NCBI RefSeq assembly: GCF_029212645.1
Contig: NZ_JARGND010000019.1
Coordinates: 4,107-62,100 of the forward strand
DNA length: 57,994 nt
Direction: 5' to 3'
Source: Vannielia sp.
GTDB lineage: Bacteria; Pseudomonadota; Alphaproteobacteria; Rhodobacterales; Rhodobacteraceae
This document shows positions 47,534-56,847 of this stretch, piece after piece. The notes under the pieces were generated by a model. That model did not search any database and was not told the origin of the DNA. It was given only the letters and a program-made list of their open reading frames with translations. The position numbers were made by a program, and so were the translations under genes. Position 1 is the first letter of the stretch. Each line of letters begins with the position of its first letter.

Positions 47534-48748
47534 ATGGGAAAATCCCCCGACGCCTTTCGAACCATTTCCGAGGTGGCCGATTGGCTGGGGGTGCAAACCC
47601 ACGTTCTGCGCTTCTGGGAAAGCAAGTTTTCGCAAGTGAAGCCGCTGAAGCGGGCCGGTGGGCGGCGCTATTATCGCCCCGCTGACATGGAGCTATTGGG
47701 CGGCATCCGTAAGCTGCTGCATGACGATGGGCTAACCATCAAGGGCGCGCAGAAGTTCATTAAGGAAAACGGGGTGAAGGCGGTTGCCGCGCTGTCGCCC
47801 TCTGCCGAGGGCCCCGGCCCCGGTGCGGGTGCCGAAGCAATGGCCCCGATGCCCGGCGGCACCAAAGAGGCCGAGCCGGATGTGGCCGAGGCGATCCCCC
47901 CGCATGAAACCCCGCCGCCTGCCCCCCCTGAGCAACCGCCGCTTGATCTGGGCCCCGACGCCGGGCCAGAGGCGATCCGCCCGATTCCCGGCGGATCTGA
48001 AGTGGAACCGGAAGCCACCAACGCCCCGAACACGGGCGATGTGGTGATTGGCGACAACGTGGAGCTGGGCGGAGATCCCACGCCCCCGGTCGACATGACA
48101 GGCGAGGCCCCCGGCCCCGGCGTTTCGGTGGAAATTGCCGCAACGGTGGATGTTTCGGGCGAGGAAGAGGCCGGGGAATTTGGCTCGGACGTGGTGGATA
48201 TCTCTGCCGATACGCCCGCCACGCCGGTGCATATCGACACCATTGTTGACGCAGGCGGCGAAGAGGCCGATCCGGCGGTGGGCGTGCACCTGGAGCGCAC
48301 CATTGACGTGTCGTCAGAGGATGAGGCGGCCGCGTTTGGCTCACCCACGGTAGACATGAGCACCGAGGAGCCGGAGGTGCCGGTGCGCCTTGGCACATCG
48401 GTGGATGTGAGCGCCGAGGAGGAGCCAGAGGTGCGCGTGCCGAGCTTCATCAGCAAGGCCAAGGCGCGCGAAACCACGGTCCCGCCGGTTTTTCCCGGGC
48501 CGCCGCCGCTGCCCGAGGGGACGGCGAATGTGGCTGGGGTGGGCGATCCGCACACGCCGCCAGCGCCTGACGCTGCCGCCGCCAACACCCCTGCCCCGCC
48601 CGAGCCGATGGATTTTGACCGCGTGCCGGTCGATGCCTCTGCCCCCTTGCCGCAGCGCCTTGCCGCCCTGCGCCCCGGTGCGGTGGACAAGGCCCGCATT
48701 CAGCCGCTTTACGCCCGCCTCACGGCGCTGCGTGAACGGATGGGTTAA
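47534..48748 (+). CDS. MerR-family regulator with long acidic, repeat-containing tail
   Basis: Residues about 8-80 are a MerR winged helix ([40 protein letters not shown]). No dimerisation coiled coil or metal/drug-binding domain of classical MerR follows. Instead about 270 residues are Pro-, Gly-, Glu- and Val-rich and contain two tandem repeats of about 52 residues (from residues 204 and 256; first lines [15 protein letters not shown] and [15 protein letters not shown]). A short conserved C-terminus ([34 protein letters not shown]) closes it. The position after ihfA is standard in Rhodobacteraceae. The target is unknown; the tail looks disordered. Confidence 0.88.
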   Translation: MGKSPDAFRTISEVADWLGVQTHVLRFWESKFSQVKPLKRAGGRRYYRPADMELLGGIRKLLHDDGLTIKGAQKFIKENGVKAVAALSPSAEGPGPGAGAEAMAPMPGGTKEAEPDVAEAIPPHETPPPAPPEQPPLDLGPDAGPEAIRPIPGGSEVEPEATNAPNTGDVVIGDNVELGGDPTPPVDMTGEAPGPGVSVEIAATVDVSGEEEAGEFGSDVVDISADTPATPVHIDTIVDAGGEEADPAVGVHLERTIDVSSEDEAAAFGSPTVDMSTEEPEVPVRLGTSVDVSAEEEPEVRVPSFISKAKARETTVPPVFPGPPPLPEGTANVAGVGDPHTPPAPDAAAANTPAPPEPMDFDRVPVDASAPLPQRLAALRPGAVDKARIQPLYARLTALRERMG

Positions 48749-48802
48749 CGGCAGAATTGCCCCCTTGCGCCCTGCGAAGAATCCGCTACAAAGCCCGAAC
48801 GT

Positions 48803-48879
48803 CGGGCTATGGCGCAGCCTGGTAGCGCGTCCGTCTGGGGGACGGAAGGTCGCAGGTTCGAGTCCTGCTAGCCCGACCA
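48803..48879 (+). tRNA. tRNA-Pro (anticodon GGG)
   Basis: The acceptor stem is CGGGCTA with TAGCCCG, the D loop has GCGCAGCCTGGTAGCGC, the anticodon stem-loop is TCCGT-CTGGGGG-ACGGA with GGG at 48837-48839, and the T arm contains GGTTCGAGTCC. CCA is encoded. The 77-base length and cloverleaf are complete. Confidence 0.97.
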
Positions 48880-48943
48880 AATACACCCGCAACGCCCGCA
48901 CCCAGCCTTGGGAGGCGGGCGTTTCGCTATCTGGGGGAATGCG

Positions 48944-50026
48944 ATGACCGCGGCACCGGGCGTGTTGCCCAGCCAATCCATCGAGGCGATGATCGCGCGC
49001 GGCAGCCTCAGCGGCAGCCCGGCGATCACGCCTGAGCAAGTGCAGCCTGCCAGCCTTGATTTACGTCTGGGAACAGTGGCTTACCGCGTGCGCGCCTCGT
49101 TTTTGCCGGGCGCTGGCGCGGCGGTGGAAGAGCGGCTCAACGAGTTTGAGATGCACCGGGTTGATCTGCGCGAGGGCGCGGTTCTGGAAAAGGGCTGCGT
49201 CTATCTGGTGCCGCTGATGGAACGTTTGGCGCTGCCCGAGGGCATTCAGGCGGTGGCCAATGCCAAAAGCTCGACCGGGCGGCTTGATCTGCTCACCCGG
49301 CTGGTCACGGATCGCGGCGTGGAGTTTGACCGCGTTGCGCCCGGCTATGAAGGCCCGCTTTATGCCGAGATTTGCCCGCGCAGCTTTTCGGTGCTGGTGC
49401 GGCCGGGGATGCGGCTGAACCAATTGCGCTTTCGCCGGGGCCACGCGGTTTTGGATGATGGCGCGCTGCGGGCGCTGCACGCCGAGGTGCCGCTGGTGGA
49501 CGGCGAGGCGCTGATCTCTGACGGGCTTGGCTTTTCGGTGGATCTGACCGCTGGCGAAAACGGGCTGGTCGGCTATCGCGCCAAGCCCCACACCGGCATC
49601 ATCGACCTTGACCGAATTGGCCAGTATGAGCCTGCGGAGTTTTGGGAGCGGCTGGAAACCCGCGAGGAGCGGATCATCCTTGATCCGGGGGCATTTTACA
49701 TCCTTGTGAGCCGCGAAGCGGTGACGATCCCGCCGATGTATGCCGCCGAAATGGCCCCCTATCTGGCGCTGGTGGGCGAGTTCCGGGTGCATTACGCGGG
49801 CTTTTTTGATCCCGGTTTCGGCCATGCCGAGGCGGGGGGCGCAGGCTCACGCGGGGTGCTGGAGGTGCGCTGCCACGAAGCGCCCTTTGTGCTGGAGCAT
49901 GGGCAGGTTGTGGGGCGGCTGGTGTATGAGCATATGGCCGAACGTCCGGCGCGGCTTTACGGGCAGGAAATTGCCTCAAACTACCAGGGCCAGGGCCTGA
50001 AACTATCAAAGCATTTCCGTGCTTAG
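48944..50026 (+). CDS. dcd: 2'-deoxycytidine 5'-triphosphate deaminase, long form
   Basis: Dcd deaminates dCTP to dUTP for thymidylate synthesis. At 360 residues it is the duplicated, long form found in alphaproteobacteria rather than the 190-residue E. coli type. Dcd motifs are visible in PASLDLRLGTVAYRV, ANAKSSTGRLDLLTRLVTDRG, YEGPLYAEI and, in the second half, GEFRVHYAGFFDPGFG with VLEVRCHEAPFVLEHGQVVGRLVYE. ATG 48944 has GGGGGAA upstream. It follows tRNA-Pro by 64 bases and has a terminator after its stop. Confidence 0.93.
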   Translation: MTAAPGVLPSQSIEAMIARGSLSGSPAITPEQVQPASLDLRLGTVAYRVRASFLPGAGAAVEERLNEFEMHRVDLREGAVLEKGCVYLVPLMERLALPEGIQAVANAKSSTGRLDLLTRLVTDRGVEFDRVAPGYEGPLYAEICPRSFSVLVRPGMRLNQLRFRRGHAVLDDGALRALHAEVPLVDGEALISDGLGFSVDLTAGENGLVGYRAKPHTGIIDLDRIGQYEPAEFWERLETREERIILDPGAFYILVSREAVTIPPMYAAEMAPYLALVGEFRVHYAGFFDPGFGHAEAGGAGSRGVLEVRCHEAPFVLEHGQVVGRLVYEHMAERPARLYGQEIASNYQGQGLKLSKHFRA

Positions 50027-50031
50027 CAACG

Positions 50032-50061
50032 CGCCCGCCCTGCCCCATTTGGGCGTTTTTT
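50032..50061 (+). terminator. Rho-independent terminator of dcd
   Basis: CGCCC (50032-50036) pairs with GGGCG (50051-50055), with an alternative GCCC/GGGC pairing inside, followed by six T. It begins 6 bases after the dcd stop. Confidence 0.7.
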
Positions 50062-50078
50062 ACTTATTTGCCAGCTAG

Positions 50079-50990
50079 TTAGGGAGCTTCCTTCAAGCGG
50101 CTTTCACCGGCGTCGCGCAGGATGTTGGTGAGGGTGGAAAACCAGCCGTCATCCGGCGTGGCGGTGCGGCGGACAAGGGCGATGGTGCGGGCGGGCTGCG
50201 GCTCGGCAAAGCGGCGCAGGGCGAGTTTGGGCGCGGCGGCACTTTCAGACGCAACCGCGATTTCGGGCAGGAAGGTGAGGCCAAAGCCCTCGGCCACCAG
50301 CCCGGCCAGCGTGGCCAGCGACGAGGCCCCAAGATCAACCCGCGTATCGGCGCGGCGCAGGGCACAGACCTCCAGCGCCTGATCGGCGAGGCAATGGCCC
50401 TCTTCCAGTAGTAACAGGCGCTCCGGGTCCAGCGCCTTTGGGCTGAGGGCGGCGCCCTGCCCGGCGAGGGTGGCGGCATTGCCCGCCAGCAGGAAATGGT
50501 CGGTAAAAAGCGGCGCCTCCAGCAGCCCGGCGCGGCCTGCGGGCAGCGCGATCACCGCCGCATCAAGGTGGCCGTCCTCCAGCGCATCAAGCACCCGCTC
50601 GGTTTTGCTTTCGTGGATGCGCAGCTCAAGGCGCAGATTGCGCGAGCGGATGAGCGGCAGCGCGACAGGCAGCAGATAGGGCGCGACCGTGGGAATCACC
50701 CCAAGGCTAAGGCGCCCGCCCAGCCCTTCGCGCCATCTTGCCGATTGTTCAAGCCGCGCCATCTCGCCCAGCACCGCGCGGGCGTGGGCCAAAAGCTCAT
50801 GCCCTGCCGGGGTAAGGACCGCGCCGCGCGGCTGACGCTCCACCAGACGCAAGCCAAGCTGCGCCTCCATCTCCTTGATTTGCTGCGACAATGCAGGCTG
50901 GGACACATGCACAGCCTCGGCCGCACGGCCAAAGCTGCCGGTTTCGGCGAGCGCGGTGAAATAGCGGAGCTGGCGGAGGGTCACATTCAT
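50079..50990 (-). CDS. oxyR: Hydrogen peroxide-responsive LysR regulator OxyR
   Basis: The 303-residue LysR protein has an N-terminal winged helix (LRQLRYFTALAETGSFGRAAEAVHVSQPALSQQIKEME) and an effector domain with Cys200 and Cys209 in EEGHCLADQALEVCALR. This spacing matches the redox-active Cys199/Cys208 pair of E. coli OxyR, so it should sense peroxide by disulfide formation. It is divergent from the catalase gene with 110 bases between starts, the usual OxyR-target arrangement. Confidence 0.92.
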   Translation of the reverse strand: MNVTLRQLRYFTALAETGSFGRAAEAVHVSQPALSQQIKEMEAQLGLRLVERQPRGAVLTPAGHELLAHARAVLGEMARLEQSARWREGLGGRLSLGVIPTVAPYLLPVALPLIRSRNLRLELRIHESKTERVLDALEDGHLDAAVIALPAGRAGLLEAPLFTDHFLLAGNAATLAGQGAALSPKALDPERLLLLEEGHCLADQALEVCALRRADTRVDLGASSLATLAGLVAEGFGLTFLPEIAVASESAAAPKLALRRFAEPQPARTIALVRRTATPDDGWFSTLTNILRDAGESRLKEAP

Positions 50991-51100
50991 AATCTCTCCT
51001 TATCGCAACAGAAGGAAGAAGCAATTTTTATTTATCGCGGATGTGGCGGAGAGTGAGGCTAATCGCAACTCTCACAGCAACGTCTCGGGAGGACAAAGCC

Positions 51101-52609
51101 ATGTGTGCAAAGAAACTCACCACCACCGCCGGATCACCGGTTCCGGACAACCAGAACTCGATGACAGCCGGGGCGCGCGGCCCGCTGTTGATGCAGGATT
51201 ATCAACTGCTTGAAAAGCTGGCCCATCAGAACCGCGAGCGCATTCCAGAGCGCACCGTCCACGCCAAGGGCTGGGGCGCGCATGGCACGCTCAGGATCAC
51301 CGGCGACATCAGCAAATACACCTGCGCCAAAGTGCTCCAGCCGGGCAGCGAAACCGCCATGCTGGCCCGATTCTCAACCGTGGCCGGTGAGGCCGGGGCG
51401 GCAGACCATGAGCGCGATGTGCGCGGTTTTGCCCTGAAGTTTTACACCGAAGAGGGCAACTGGGACCTTGTTGGCAACAACACGCCCGTGTTTTTCGTGC
51501 GCGATCCTTACAAGTTTGCCGATTTCATCCATACGCAAAAGCGCCATCCGCGCACCAACCTGCGCTCGCCGACCGCGATGTGGGATTTCTGGAGCCTCAG
51601 CCCCGAATCGCTACATCAGGTGACGATCCTGATGAGCGATCGCGGCCTGCCGGTGACGCCGATGCACATGAATGGCTACGGCTCGCACACCTACAGCCTG
51701 TGGAATGCTGAAGGTGAGCGCTTTTGGGTGAAGTTCCACTTCAAAACCGAGAAGGGGCACGAGCATTACACCAATGCCGAGGCCGAGGATGTGGTGGGCA
51801 AAACCCGCGAGGGCTATCAGGAGGCGCTTTATAACACCATCGAGGGCGGCGATTACCCGCGCTGGAAGGTGCAGGTGCAGATCATGCCCGAGGCAGAGGC
51901 CGAGGTGACCTCTTACAACCCGTTCGACCTTACGAAGGTTTGGCCGCACGATGAGTATCCCTGCATTGATATCGGCGTGATGGAGCTGAACCGGAACCCC
52001 GATAACTATTTTGCCGAGATCGAGAATGCGGCGTTCAGCCCGTCAAACATTGTGCCCGGCATCAGCTTTTCGCCCGACAAGATGCTGCAAGCGCGGATCT
52101 TCTCTTATGCGGATGCCCATCGCTATCGGCTTGGCACCCATTATGAGCAGCTTCCGGTGAACCGCCCGGTGTGCCCGGTGCATCATTACCACAAGGACGG
52201 CACCATGAATTACGAGGGCCAGCAAACCGGGGTGACGGACGCCTATTATGAGCCGAACTCGGTGGATGGTGCGCCTGAGGAAGTGCCCGCCGCGATGGAG
52301 CCTGCGCTGAAGATTGATGGCAATGCCGATCGCTACAACCATCGCGAGGGCAATGATGATTTTGGCCAGGTGACGGCGCTGTTTGAGCTGTTTGACGACG
52401 GACAGCGCAAGCGCCTGTTTGGCAATATCGCCGCCGCGATGGGCGGGGTGCCGGCCGAGATCATCGAGCGGCAGTGCAGGCTGTTTGATCAGGTGCATGC
52501 TGATTATGGCAAGGGTGTGCGGGATGCGGTGAAATCCGCCAACCTTGGCAAATATGACCCGAACGCCGTTCCGGTGACCGAGGCCACACCGCAGGACGCG
52601 GCAGAGTAG
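51101..52609 (+). CDS. katA: Monofunctional heme catalase KatA
   Basis: The enzyme disproportionates hydrogen peroxide. The 502-residue small-subunit (clade 3-like) catalase has the active-site His54 in [16 protein letters not shown], the catalytic Asn region [13 protein letters not shown], and the heme-ligand Tyr in [31 protein letters not shown] is also conserved. ATG 51101 gives [11 protein letters not shown] with GGGAGG upstream; the frame extends further upstream without similarity. OxyR control is inferred from the divergent gene. A terminator follows at 52634. Confidence 0.96.
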   Translation: MCAKKLTTTAGSPVPDNQNSMTAGARGPLLMQDYQLLEKLAHQNRERIPERTVHAKGWGAHGTLRITGDISKYTCAKVLQPGSETAMLARFSTVAGEAGAADHERDVRGFALKFYTEEGNWDLVGNNTPVFFVRDPYKFADFIHTQKRHPRTNLRSPTAMWDFWSLSPESLHQVTILMSDRGLPVTPMHMNGYGSHTYSLWNAEGERFWVKFHFKTEKGHEHYTNAEAEDVVGKTREGYQEALYNTIEGGDYPRWKVQVQIMPEAEAEVTSYNPFDLTKVWPHDEYPCIDIGVMELNRNPDNYFAEIENAAFSPSNIVPGISFSPDKMLQARIFSYADAHRYRLGTHYEQLPVNRPVCPVHHYHKDGTMNYEGQQTGVTDAYYEPNSVDGAPEEVPAAMEPALKIDGNADRYNHREGNDDFGQVTALFELFDDGQRKRLFGNIAAAMGGVPAEIIERQCRLFDQVHADYGKGVRDAVKSANLGKYDPNAVPVTEATPQDAAE

Positions 52610-52633
52610 CATCCCCACATTTCAGCGTTGATG

Positions 52634-52671
52634 CAGGCTCCCGTTCAGCGGGGGCCTGTTATCTTATTTGA
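52634..52671 (+). terminator. Rho-independent terminator of katA
   Basis: CAGGCTCCCG (52634-52643) pairs with CGGGGGCCTG (52649-52658) with one G-T pair and a 5-base loop, followed by TTATCTTATTT. It lies 25 bases past the katA stop. Confidence 0.75.
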
Positions 52672-52732
52672 TCTAGGCCATGGTGCTCGGGGCACGCCGG
52701 GGGCAAAGATAGGGCAAAACAGGAGGGTTGGA

Positions 52733-53404
52733 ATGCGGGTTTCGCTTCATCTCAAGCAGATCACCTATGGGGGCAATGATGGCATTGTCACCACCTTCGC
52801 CATTGTGGCGGGTTTTGCCGGGGCGCAGGCCGAGGGGGCCGGGCAGATTGGCGCGGTGGCGGTGCTGGTCTTTGGCATGGCCAACCTTCTGGCCGATGGG
52901 CTTTCGATGGGGTTGGGGGAGTTTCTGTCGACCCGGTCGCAGGCCAAGCTTTACCATAGCGAGCGGCGCAAGGTGCTGGACATCGCGGCGCGGGACCCGG
53001 AGGCGCTGGCAGCCGCCCTCGCGGCCCGCGGGATGGCGCAGGAGGCGGCGCAACAGGCCGCGCACTTGCTGGCCACGGCACCGGAACTGGCCGCAGACCT
53101 TTTGGCCGATCACAGCATGGATCTGCCCGATATGCGCGAGGCGAGGCCGCTGCGCGACGGGCTGATCACCTTTGCCTCTTTCCTCGCCTTCGGGTTGGTG
53201 CCCCTCCTGCCCTACTTGCTGGCGGGGCCGGAGGAAGGCTCTCTTGGCGCTTCGGTCGCGGCCACGGCGGCGGCACTGTTTGCGCTTGGGTTGCTGCGCG
53301 GCCATGCCACCGGCGAGGGCTACGGGCGGGCGGTGGCCGAGGTTGTGGGTGTGGGCGGGCTGTGTGCGCTGGCGGCTTTTGCGGTGGGCGCGGTGATCGG
53401 GTAG
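52733..53404 (+). CDS. VIT-family membrane transporter (iron/manganese)
   Basis: The 223-residue protein belongs to the VIT1/CCC1 family of iron and manganese exporters. The family signature LHLKQITYGGNDGIVTTFAIVAGFAGA and GMANLLADGLSMGLGEFLSTRSQ is in the N-terminal half, a soluble helical hairpin rich in Ala, Glu and Arg follows (metal-binding hairpin in this family), and two C-terminal membrane segments (DGLITFASFLAFGLVPLLPY and GVGGLCALAAFAVGAVIG). ATG 52733 has AGGAGGG upstream. Proximity to katA fits a role in limiting iron-driven peroxide damage, which is inference. Confidence 0.88.
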   Translation: MRVSLHLKQITYGGNDGIVTTFAIVAGFAGAQAEGAGQIGAVAVLVFGMANLLADGLSMGLGEFLSTRSQAKLYHSERRKVLDIAARDPEALAAALAARGMAQEAAQQAAHLLATAPELAADLLADHSMDLPDMREARPLRDGLITFASFLAFGLVPLLPYLLAGPEEGSLGASVAATAAALFALGLLRGHATGEGYGRAVAEVVGVGGLCALAAFAVGAVIG

Positions 53405-53429
53405 CGCCAGCACACCCGCAAGATACGCG

Positions 53430-53465
53430 AAAGGCCCGCGCGGGGAAGGAACCGAACGGGCCTTT
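53430..53465 (+). terminator. Hairpin after the VIT-family gene
   Basis: AAAGGCCCG (53430-53438) and CGGGCCTTT (53457-53465) pair perfectly over 9 bp, starting 26 bases after the stop. The short TTT end makes it a weak bidirectional terminator candidate. Confidence 0.5.
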
Positions 53466-53476
53466 GGCCGGGCGTT

Positions 53477-53580
53477 AGAGGATGTCGCTCAACAGTGGGA
53501 ACCGGTTTTGAGCTTCTCGAACATGCGAAATCAACACGTTAGAACGTGTCGCGTGAATTCGAATGAACGCGACACGCTCT
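53477..53580 (-). repeat. 104-bp dispersed palindromic repeat, copy B
   Basis: Inverted copy of 36487-36590 with 6 differences in 104 bases. The palindromic end (GTGTCGCGTGAATTC and GAATGAACGCGACACGCTCT around the axis) lies next to the 3' end of the DUF6456 gene, 12 bases beyond its stop. Confidence 0.9.
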
Positions 53581-53592
53581 CATGGGGGCGTA

Positions 53593-54690
53593 TCAGCCGA
53601 TCATATCAGCCTCGGGGCCATAATTTTCTTCATAGTGGCGCTTTAGCCGTTGCAGCGCGATGCGCAGCACGATCTTGCCGGAGCGGGCTGACCAGCCCAT
53701 GCGCTTTTCGGCGGCTTCCAGCCCTTCCAGGAAGCAGCAGCAGCGCAGCACCATATCCCCCAGACCGGGGCCAAGATCGCGCAGCGCATCACTCACCCGG
53801 CGGCGCGAGGCCTCGGGGCCGTTGGCCGGGCCGCCGCTGGCCGAAAACTGGCCACCATGACCGCCGGTCAGGAAGGTTTCCCAGTTTTGCGCGACGCGCG
53901 GCCCCATCTGGGCCATCTCGAAATCTTCGCGCAAGCGTTCGGCGGCGGCCACGAGATCAGGGTCAAGGAAGCGGCTGCCGTCCTTGTCGCGGCGGCGGGA
54001 GAGCGCCTGAACCGGACTCTCGCTGCGGTTGTAGCGAATGCGGCTTTTGCCGTCTTCCGCATCGACCTCTTCAATATCGCGGTGCTGCATGGCGAAAGGC
54101 GTTGGCGCCTCGGCAAATCCCTCGGCCCCGGCGGTGTCGGCGAGCAGGCGCTTGAGGGCGGTGCGCCCGGCGGGGGTAATGGTGTAGGTGGTGATGCGGC
54201 CATTGGCCTTGACCTCGATCCATTCCTTGAGCGCGAAGGCCTGCGCCACCTCGCTATCGACCACCGCGGTGCGTGTGGTGCGCCCGTCCGCCAGGGATTT
54301 GACCACCGCTGCCTTATCCATGCCGGCAGCCACCGCCAGCACCGCGCCCTTCTCGGACAGGCGCCGCAGGATGCGCCTTCCTTCCCGCGCCACGGTGGCT
54401 TCATCTGATATTTTCGTTTTTGGAACAAAGTGTTGGCTCATTGTCGCGCTCTCCAGCTTGAAATGTGCCTGCCCCAGGCGCGCGAGCGCCTCGTCGACAA
54501 GCGGATCATCACGACGCTGTTCAAACCGCCTGATCTGCCGAAGGATCGTTGAAGCATGAACCCCCTCATCCCGCGCTAGCCCGCGGATTGAATGGCCTTC
54601 TTCGATATGCCGCAAATAATGCAACACGCTCCTAGGCACCCAGCCCGGTACACTTTGGGTTTGTCCCCGTTCACACTGTTGGCCTGTCAT
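53593..54690 (-). CDS. DUF6456 HTH-domain protein
   Basis: The 365-residue protein has an N-terminal helix-turn-helix-like region (VPRSVLHYLRHIEEGHSIRGLARDEGVHASTILRQIRRFE) and a C-terminal domain (LRDLGPGLGDMVLRCCCFLEGLEAAEKRMGWSARSGKIVLRIALQRLKRHY) that I recognise as DUF6456 of Rhodobacteraceae. A middle winged-helix-like segment (EWIEVKANGRITTYTITPAGRTALKRLL) may also bind DNA. It is probably a transcription regulator; its targets are unknown. ATG 54690 has GGGGAAAG upstream. A CtrA-type box at 54769 suggests cell-cycle control, and DUF6477 is divergent. Confidence 0.8.
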   Translation of the reverse strand: MTGQQCERGQTQSVPGWVPRSVLHYLRHIEEGHSIRGLARDEGVHASTILRQIRRFEQRRDDPLVDEALARLGQAHFKLESATMSQHFVPKTKISDEATVAREGRRILRRLSEKGAVLAVAAGMDKAAVVKSLADGRTTRTAVVDSEVAQAFALKEWIEVKANGRITTYTITPAGRTALKRLLADTAGAEGFAEAPTPFAMQHRDIEEVDAEDGKSRIRYNRSESPVQALSRRRDKDGSRFLDPDLVAAAERLREDFEMAQMGPRVAQNWETFLTGGHGGQFSASGGPANGPEASRRRVSDALRDLGPGLGDMVLRCCCFLEGLEAAEKRMGWSARSGKIVLRIALQRLKRHYEENYGPEADMIG

Positions 54691-54768
54691 CTTTCCCCGT
54701 AGCCTCCAAGCAATCCTCTGTTGTGTAAAGTACCTAGCTTTAACCGACACAACCTAGGGGCGATTTAG

Positions 54769-54783
54769 TTACCCAAGTGTTAA
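54769..54783 (-). promoter_or_regulatory. CtrA-type binding site upstream of the DUF6456 gene
   Basis: TTAC-CCAAGTG-TTAA, or TTAA-N7-GTAA on the coding strand, matches TTAA-N7-TTAA at 7 of 8 positions. It lies 79 bases before the DUF6456 start, in an AT-rich stretch. Confidence 0.55.
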
Positions 54784-54921
54784 CAATACGTCATAAGCAC
54801 CAGTTTTGTTTAAAATTTGGGATAAATCATTTTCACACCGTTCGCAGGTTTTCGGATCACGCAACACCCGCCTTGGTTGTGCCACAGTGAGGGCGCTGGA
54901 GATGCTTGATGGGAGATAACG

Positions 54922-55245
54922 ATGCACACGCACAGCACTGAAAAACGCAATCACGGGGCGCGGGATCCACTGGGCGGGCTAAAGCGGCCCCGGCTACTGG
55001 TGCGGGCCGCCCGGCTGGGGCTTGCGGATTACTCGCGCAAGCGGGATCTCGGGCGCATCCTGCGCGAAACAGAGCTGCCCGGCCCGTCAACCGCCCTGCC
55101 CCGGCTGATCGAGGAAGAGGCCGATATGGAAGCGCGCCGCCAGGGCGGGCTGACAACCTATTCGGTGATCCACCACCTTGAGGTGCTGATTGCGCTGATG
55201 GCCGAGGTGCGCCTTGTGCCCCGCTGGTCGGCCACGGGCGGTTAA
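54922..55245 (+). CDS. DUF6477 family protein, 107 aa
   Basis: The 107-residue protein is basic in its first half (KRPRLLVRAARLGLADYSRKRDLGRIL) and has a conserved LPRLIEEEADMEARRQGGLTTYSVIHHLEVLIALMAE. I recognise it as DUF6477, a family largely confined to Rhodobacteraceae with no known function. A helical, possibly nucleic-acid- or protein-binding character is suggested by composition only. It is divergent from DUF6456 with about 230 bases between starts, which also hold the CtrA-type box. Confidence 0.75.
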   Translation: MHTHSTEKRNHGARDPLGGLKRPRLLVRAARLGLADYSRKRDLGRILRETELPGPSTALPRLIEEEADMEARRQGGLTTYSVIHHLEVLIALMAEVRLVPRWSATGG

Positions 55246-55293
55246 CCCCCGCGCGACATCTGCCGCCCAGGGTTTGGAGCTGTCGGGCGTGGC

Positions 55294-56847
55294 TCAGGCC
55301 ATGGCGTCGGGCAGCTCTGCCTTGCGGGTCACCACGAAAGCCTCAAGCGCTTCGCGGATCGCGGGATCAAGTGGCGGGGCCTCATAGGCGGCGAGCAGCT
55401 TGGTGACGCGCTCGCTGGCCAGGGATGAGGTGTCTCGCGCGCCCTCTTCTTTCCATGTTTCGAAGGGCTTGTAATCAAACACCTCAGACTTCCAGAAGGC
55501 GGATTGGTAGTTGGCTTGGGTGTGGGCGCAGCCAAGGTAGTGGCCACCGGGGCCAACCTCGCGGATTGCATCCATGGCCTGCCCGTTTTCGTCAGCCGCG
55601 ATGGGGGCGGCGAGCTTGTGCAGGGTGCCAAGCTGGTCGGCGTCCATCACGAATTTCTCGTAGGATGACACAAGCCCCCCTTCAAGCCAGCCGCAGGCGT
55701 GCAGCATGAAGTTGACCCCCGACAGCAGGCCCAGATTGAGCGAGGTGGCGGTTTCATAGCCCGCCTGCGCATCGGGCAGTTTGGAGCCGGCAAAGCTGCC
55801 CGAGGAGCGGTATGGCAGGCCAAGGCGGCGGGCCAGCTGGCCTGCGCCATAGGTCACTTGCGAGGCTTCGGGGGTGCCAAAGGTGGGCGCGCCCGAGTTC
55901 ATGTCAATCGAGGTGACAAAGGCGCCAAAGATCACCGGCGCGCCGGGTTTGATGAGCTGGCTATAGGCCACCCCGGCGAGCACCTCGGCCAGCACCTGTG
56001 TGAGCGTGCCAACCACCGAAACCGGGGCCATTGCGCCGCCCACGATGAAGGGCGAGATGATGCAGGCCTGCCCGGCTGCGGCATAGGTTTCCAGAGCGCC
56101 CATCATGGTGGCGTCAAAGGTGAGCGGTGAGTTGATGTTGATGAGCGAGGTCATCACGCAGCGCCCCTCAAGCCCGCCAAACAGGATATCGGCCATGGCA
56201 ACCGAATCGGCCGCGCGCGATGGTTCTGTCACCGAGCCCATGAAGGGTTTGTCGGTCAGGGTCATATGGGCCATCAGCATATCGAGGTGGCGCTTGGCGA
56301 CGGGCACATCGGTTGGCTCACACACGGTGCCGCCGGAGTGGTGCAGCCACTTTGCCATATGGCCGAGCTTCACGAAGTTTTCGAAGTCCTGCATCACCGC
56401 ATAGCGCCGCCCACCAGAGGCATCGCGCACGAAGGGCGGGCCATAGACCGGGGCCAGAACCAGCCCCTTGCCGCCAATCTCGACCGAGCGCTCGGGGGTG
56501 CGGGCGTGTTGGGTGAAATTGGCGGGCGCGGTGGCACAGAGCGTGCGCGCCAGGCCACGCGGGATATGCACCCTGTCGCCGCGCACATCGGCCCCGGCTT
56601 CGCGCCAGCGCGCCAGCGCGGGGGCGTTCTCGGCAAAGACCACGCCAATCTCTTCCAGCACGGTTTCGGCGTTTGCCTCGATGATGGCGAGGGTCTCCTC
56701 GGGGAGCAGATCAAAGGTGGGGATCGCGCGGGTGATCGGCGGGGCGGCATCAATGCGCAGGGCGGTGCGCTCGGCACGCCGGGCCGCGCCGCCTCCGCTG
56801 CGCCCGCGTCTGCGCCCTGCCGCCGGTGCGTCTGCTGCCTCAACCAT
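55294..56847 (-). CDS. MttB-family (trimethylamine methyltransferase-like) protein, non-pyrrolysine
   Basis: The 517-residue protein is a member of the MttB superfamily of corrinoid-dependent methyltransferases acting on quaternary amines. The N-terminus is Arg/Gly/Ala-rich ([17 protein letters not shown]), then LPEETLAIIEANAETVLEEIGVVF, a TIM-barrel body with VKLGHMAKWLHHSGGTVCEPTDVP, GQACIISPFIVGGAMAPVSVVG and EKFVMDADQLGTLHKL. No in-frame TAG interrupts it, so it lacks pyrrolysine, like glycine-betaine or proline-betaine demethylases. ATG 56847 has AAAGGAA upstream. No corrinoid protein gene is adjacent, so the substrate is open. Confidence 0.88.
   Translation of the reverse strand: MVEAADAPAAGRRRGRSGGGAARRAERTALRIDAAPPITRAIPTFDLLPEETLAIIEANAETVLEEIGVVFAENAPALARWREAGADVRGDRVHIPRGLARTLCATAPANFTQHARTPERSVEIGGKGLVLAPVYGPPFVRDASGGRRYAVMQDFENFVKLGHMAKWLHHSGGTVCEPTDVPVAKRHLDMLMAHMTLTDKPFMGSVTEPSRAADSVAMADILFGGLEGRCVMTSLININSPLTFDATMMGALETYAAAGQACIISPFIVGGAMAPVSVVGTLTQVLAEVLAGVAYSQLIKPGAPVIFGAFVTSIDMNSGAPTFGTPEASQVTYGAGQLARRLGLPYRSSGSFAGSKLPDAQAGYETATSLNLGLLSGVNFMLHACGWLEGGLVSSYEKFVMDADQLGTLHKLAAPIAADENGQAMDAIREVGPGGHYLGCAHTQANYQSAFWKSEVFDYKPFETWKEEGARDTSSLASERVTKLLAAYEAPPLDPAIREALEAFVVTRKAELPDAMA

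Noticed and set aside
55294-56847. Possible pyrrolysine-containing MttB
   Set aside because: The frame is continuous without an internal TAG, so it is a non-pyrrolysine homologue.
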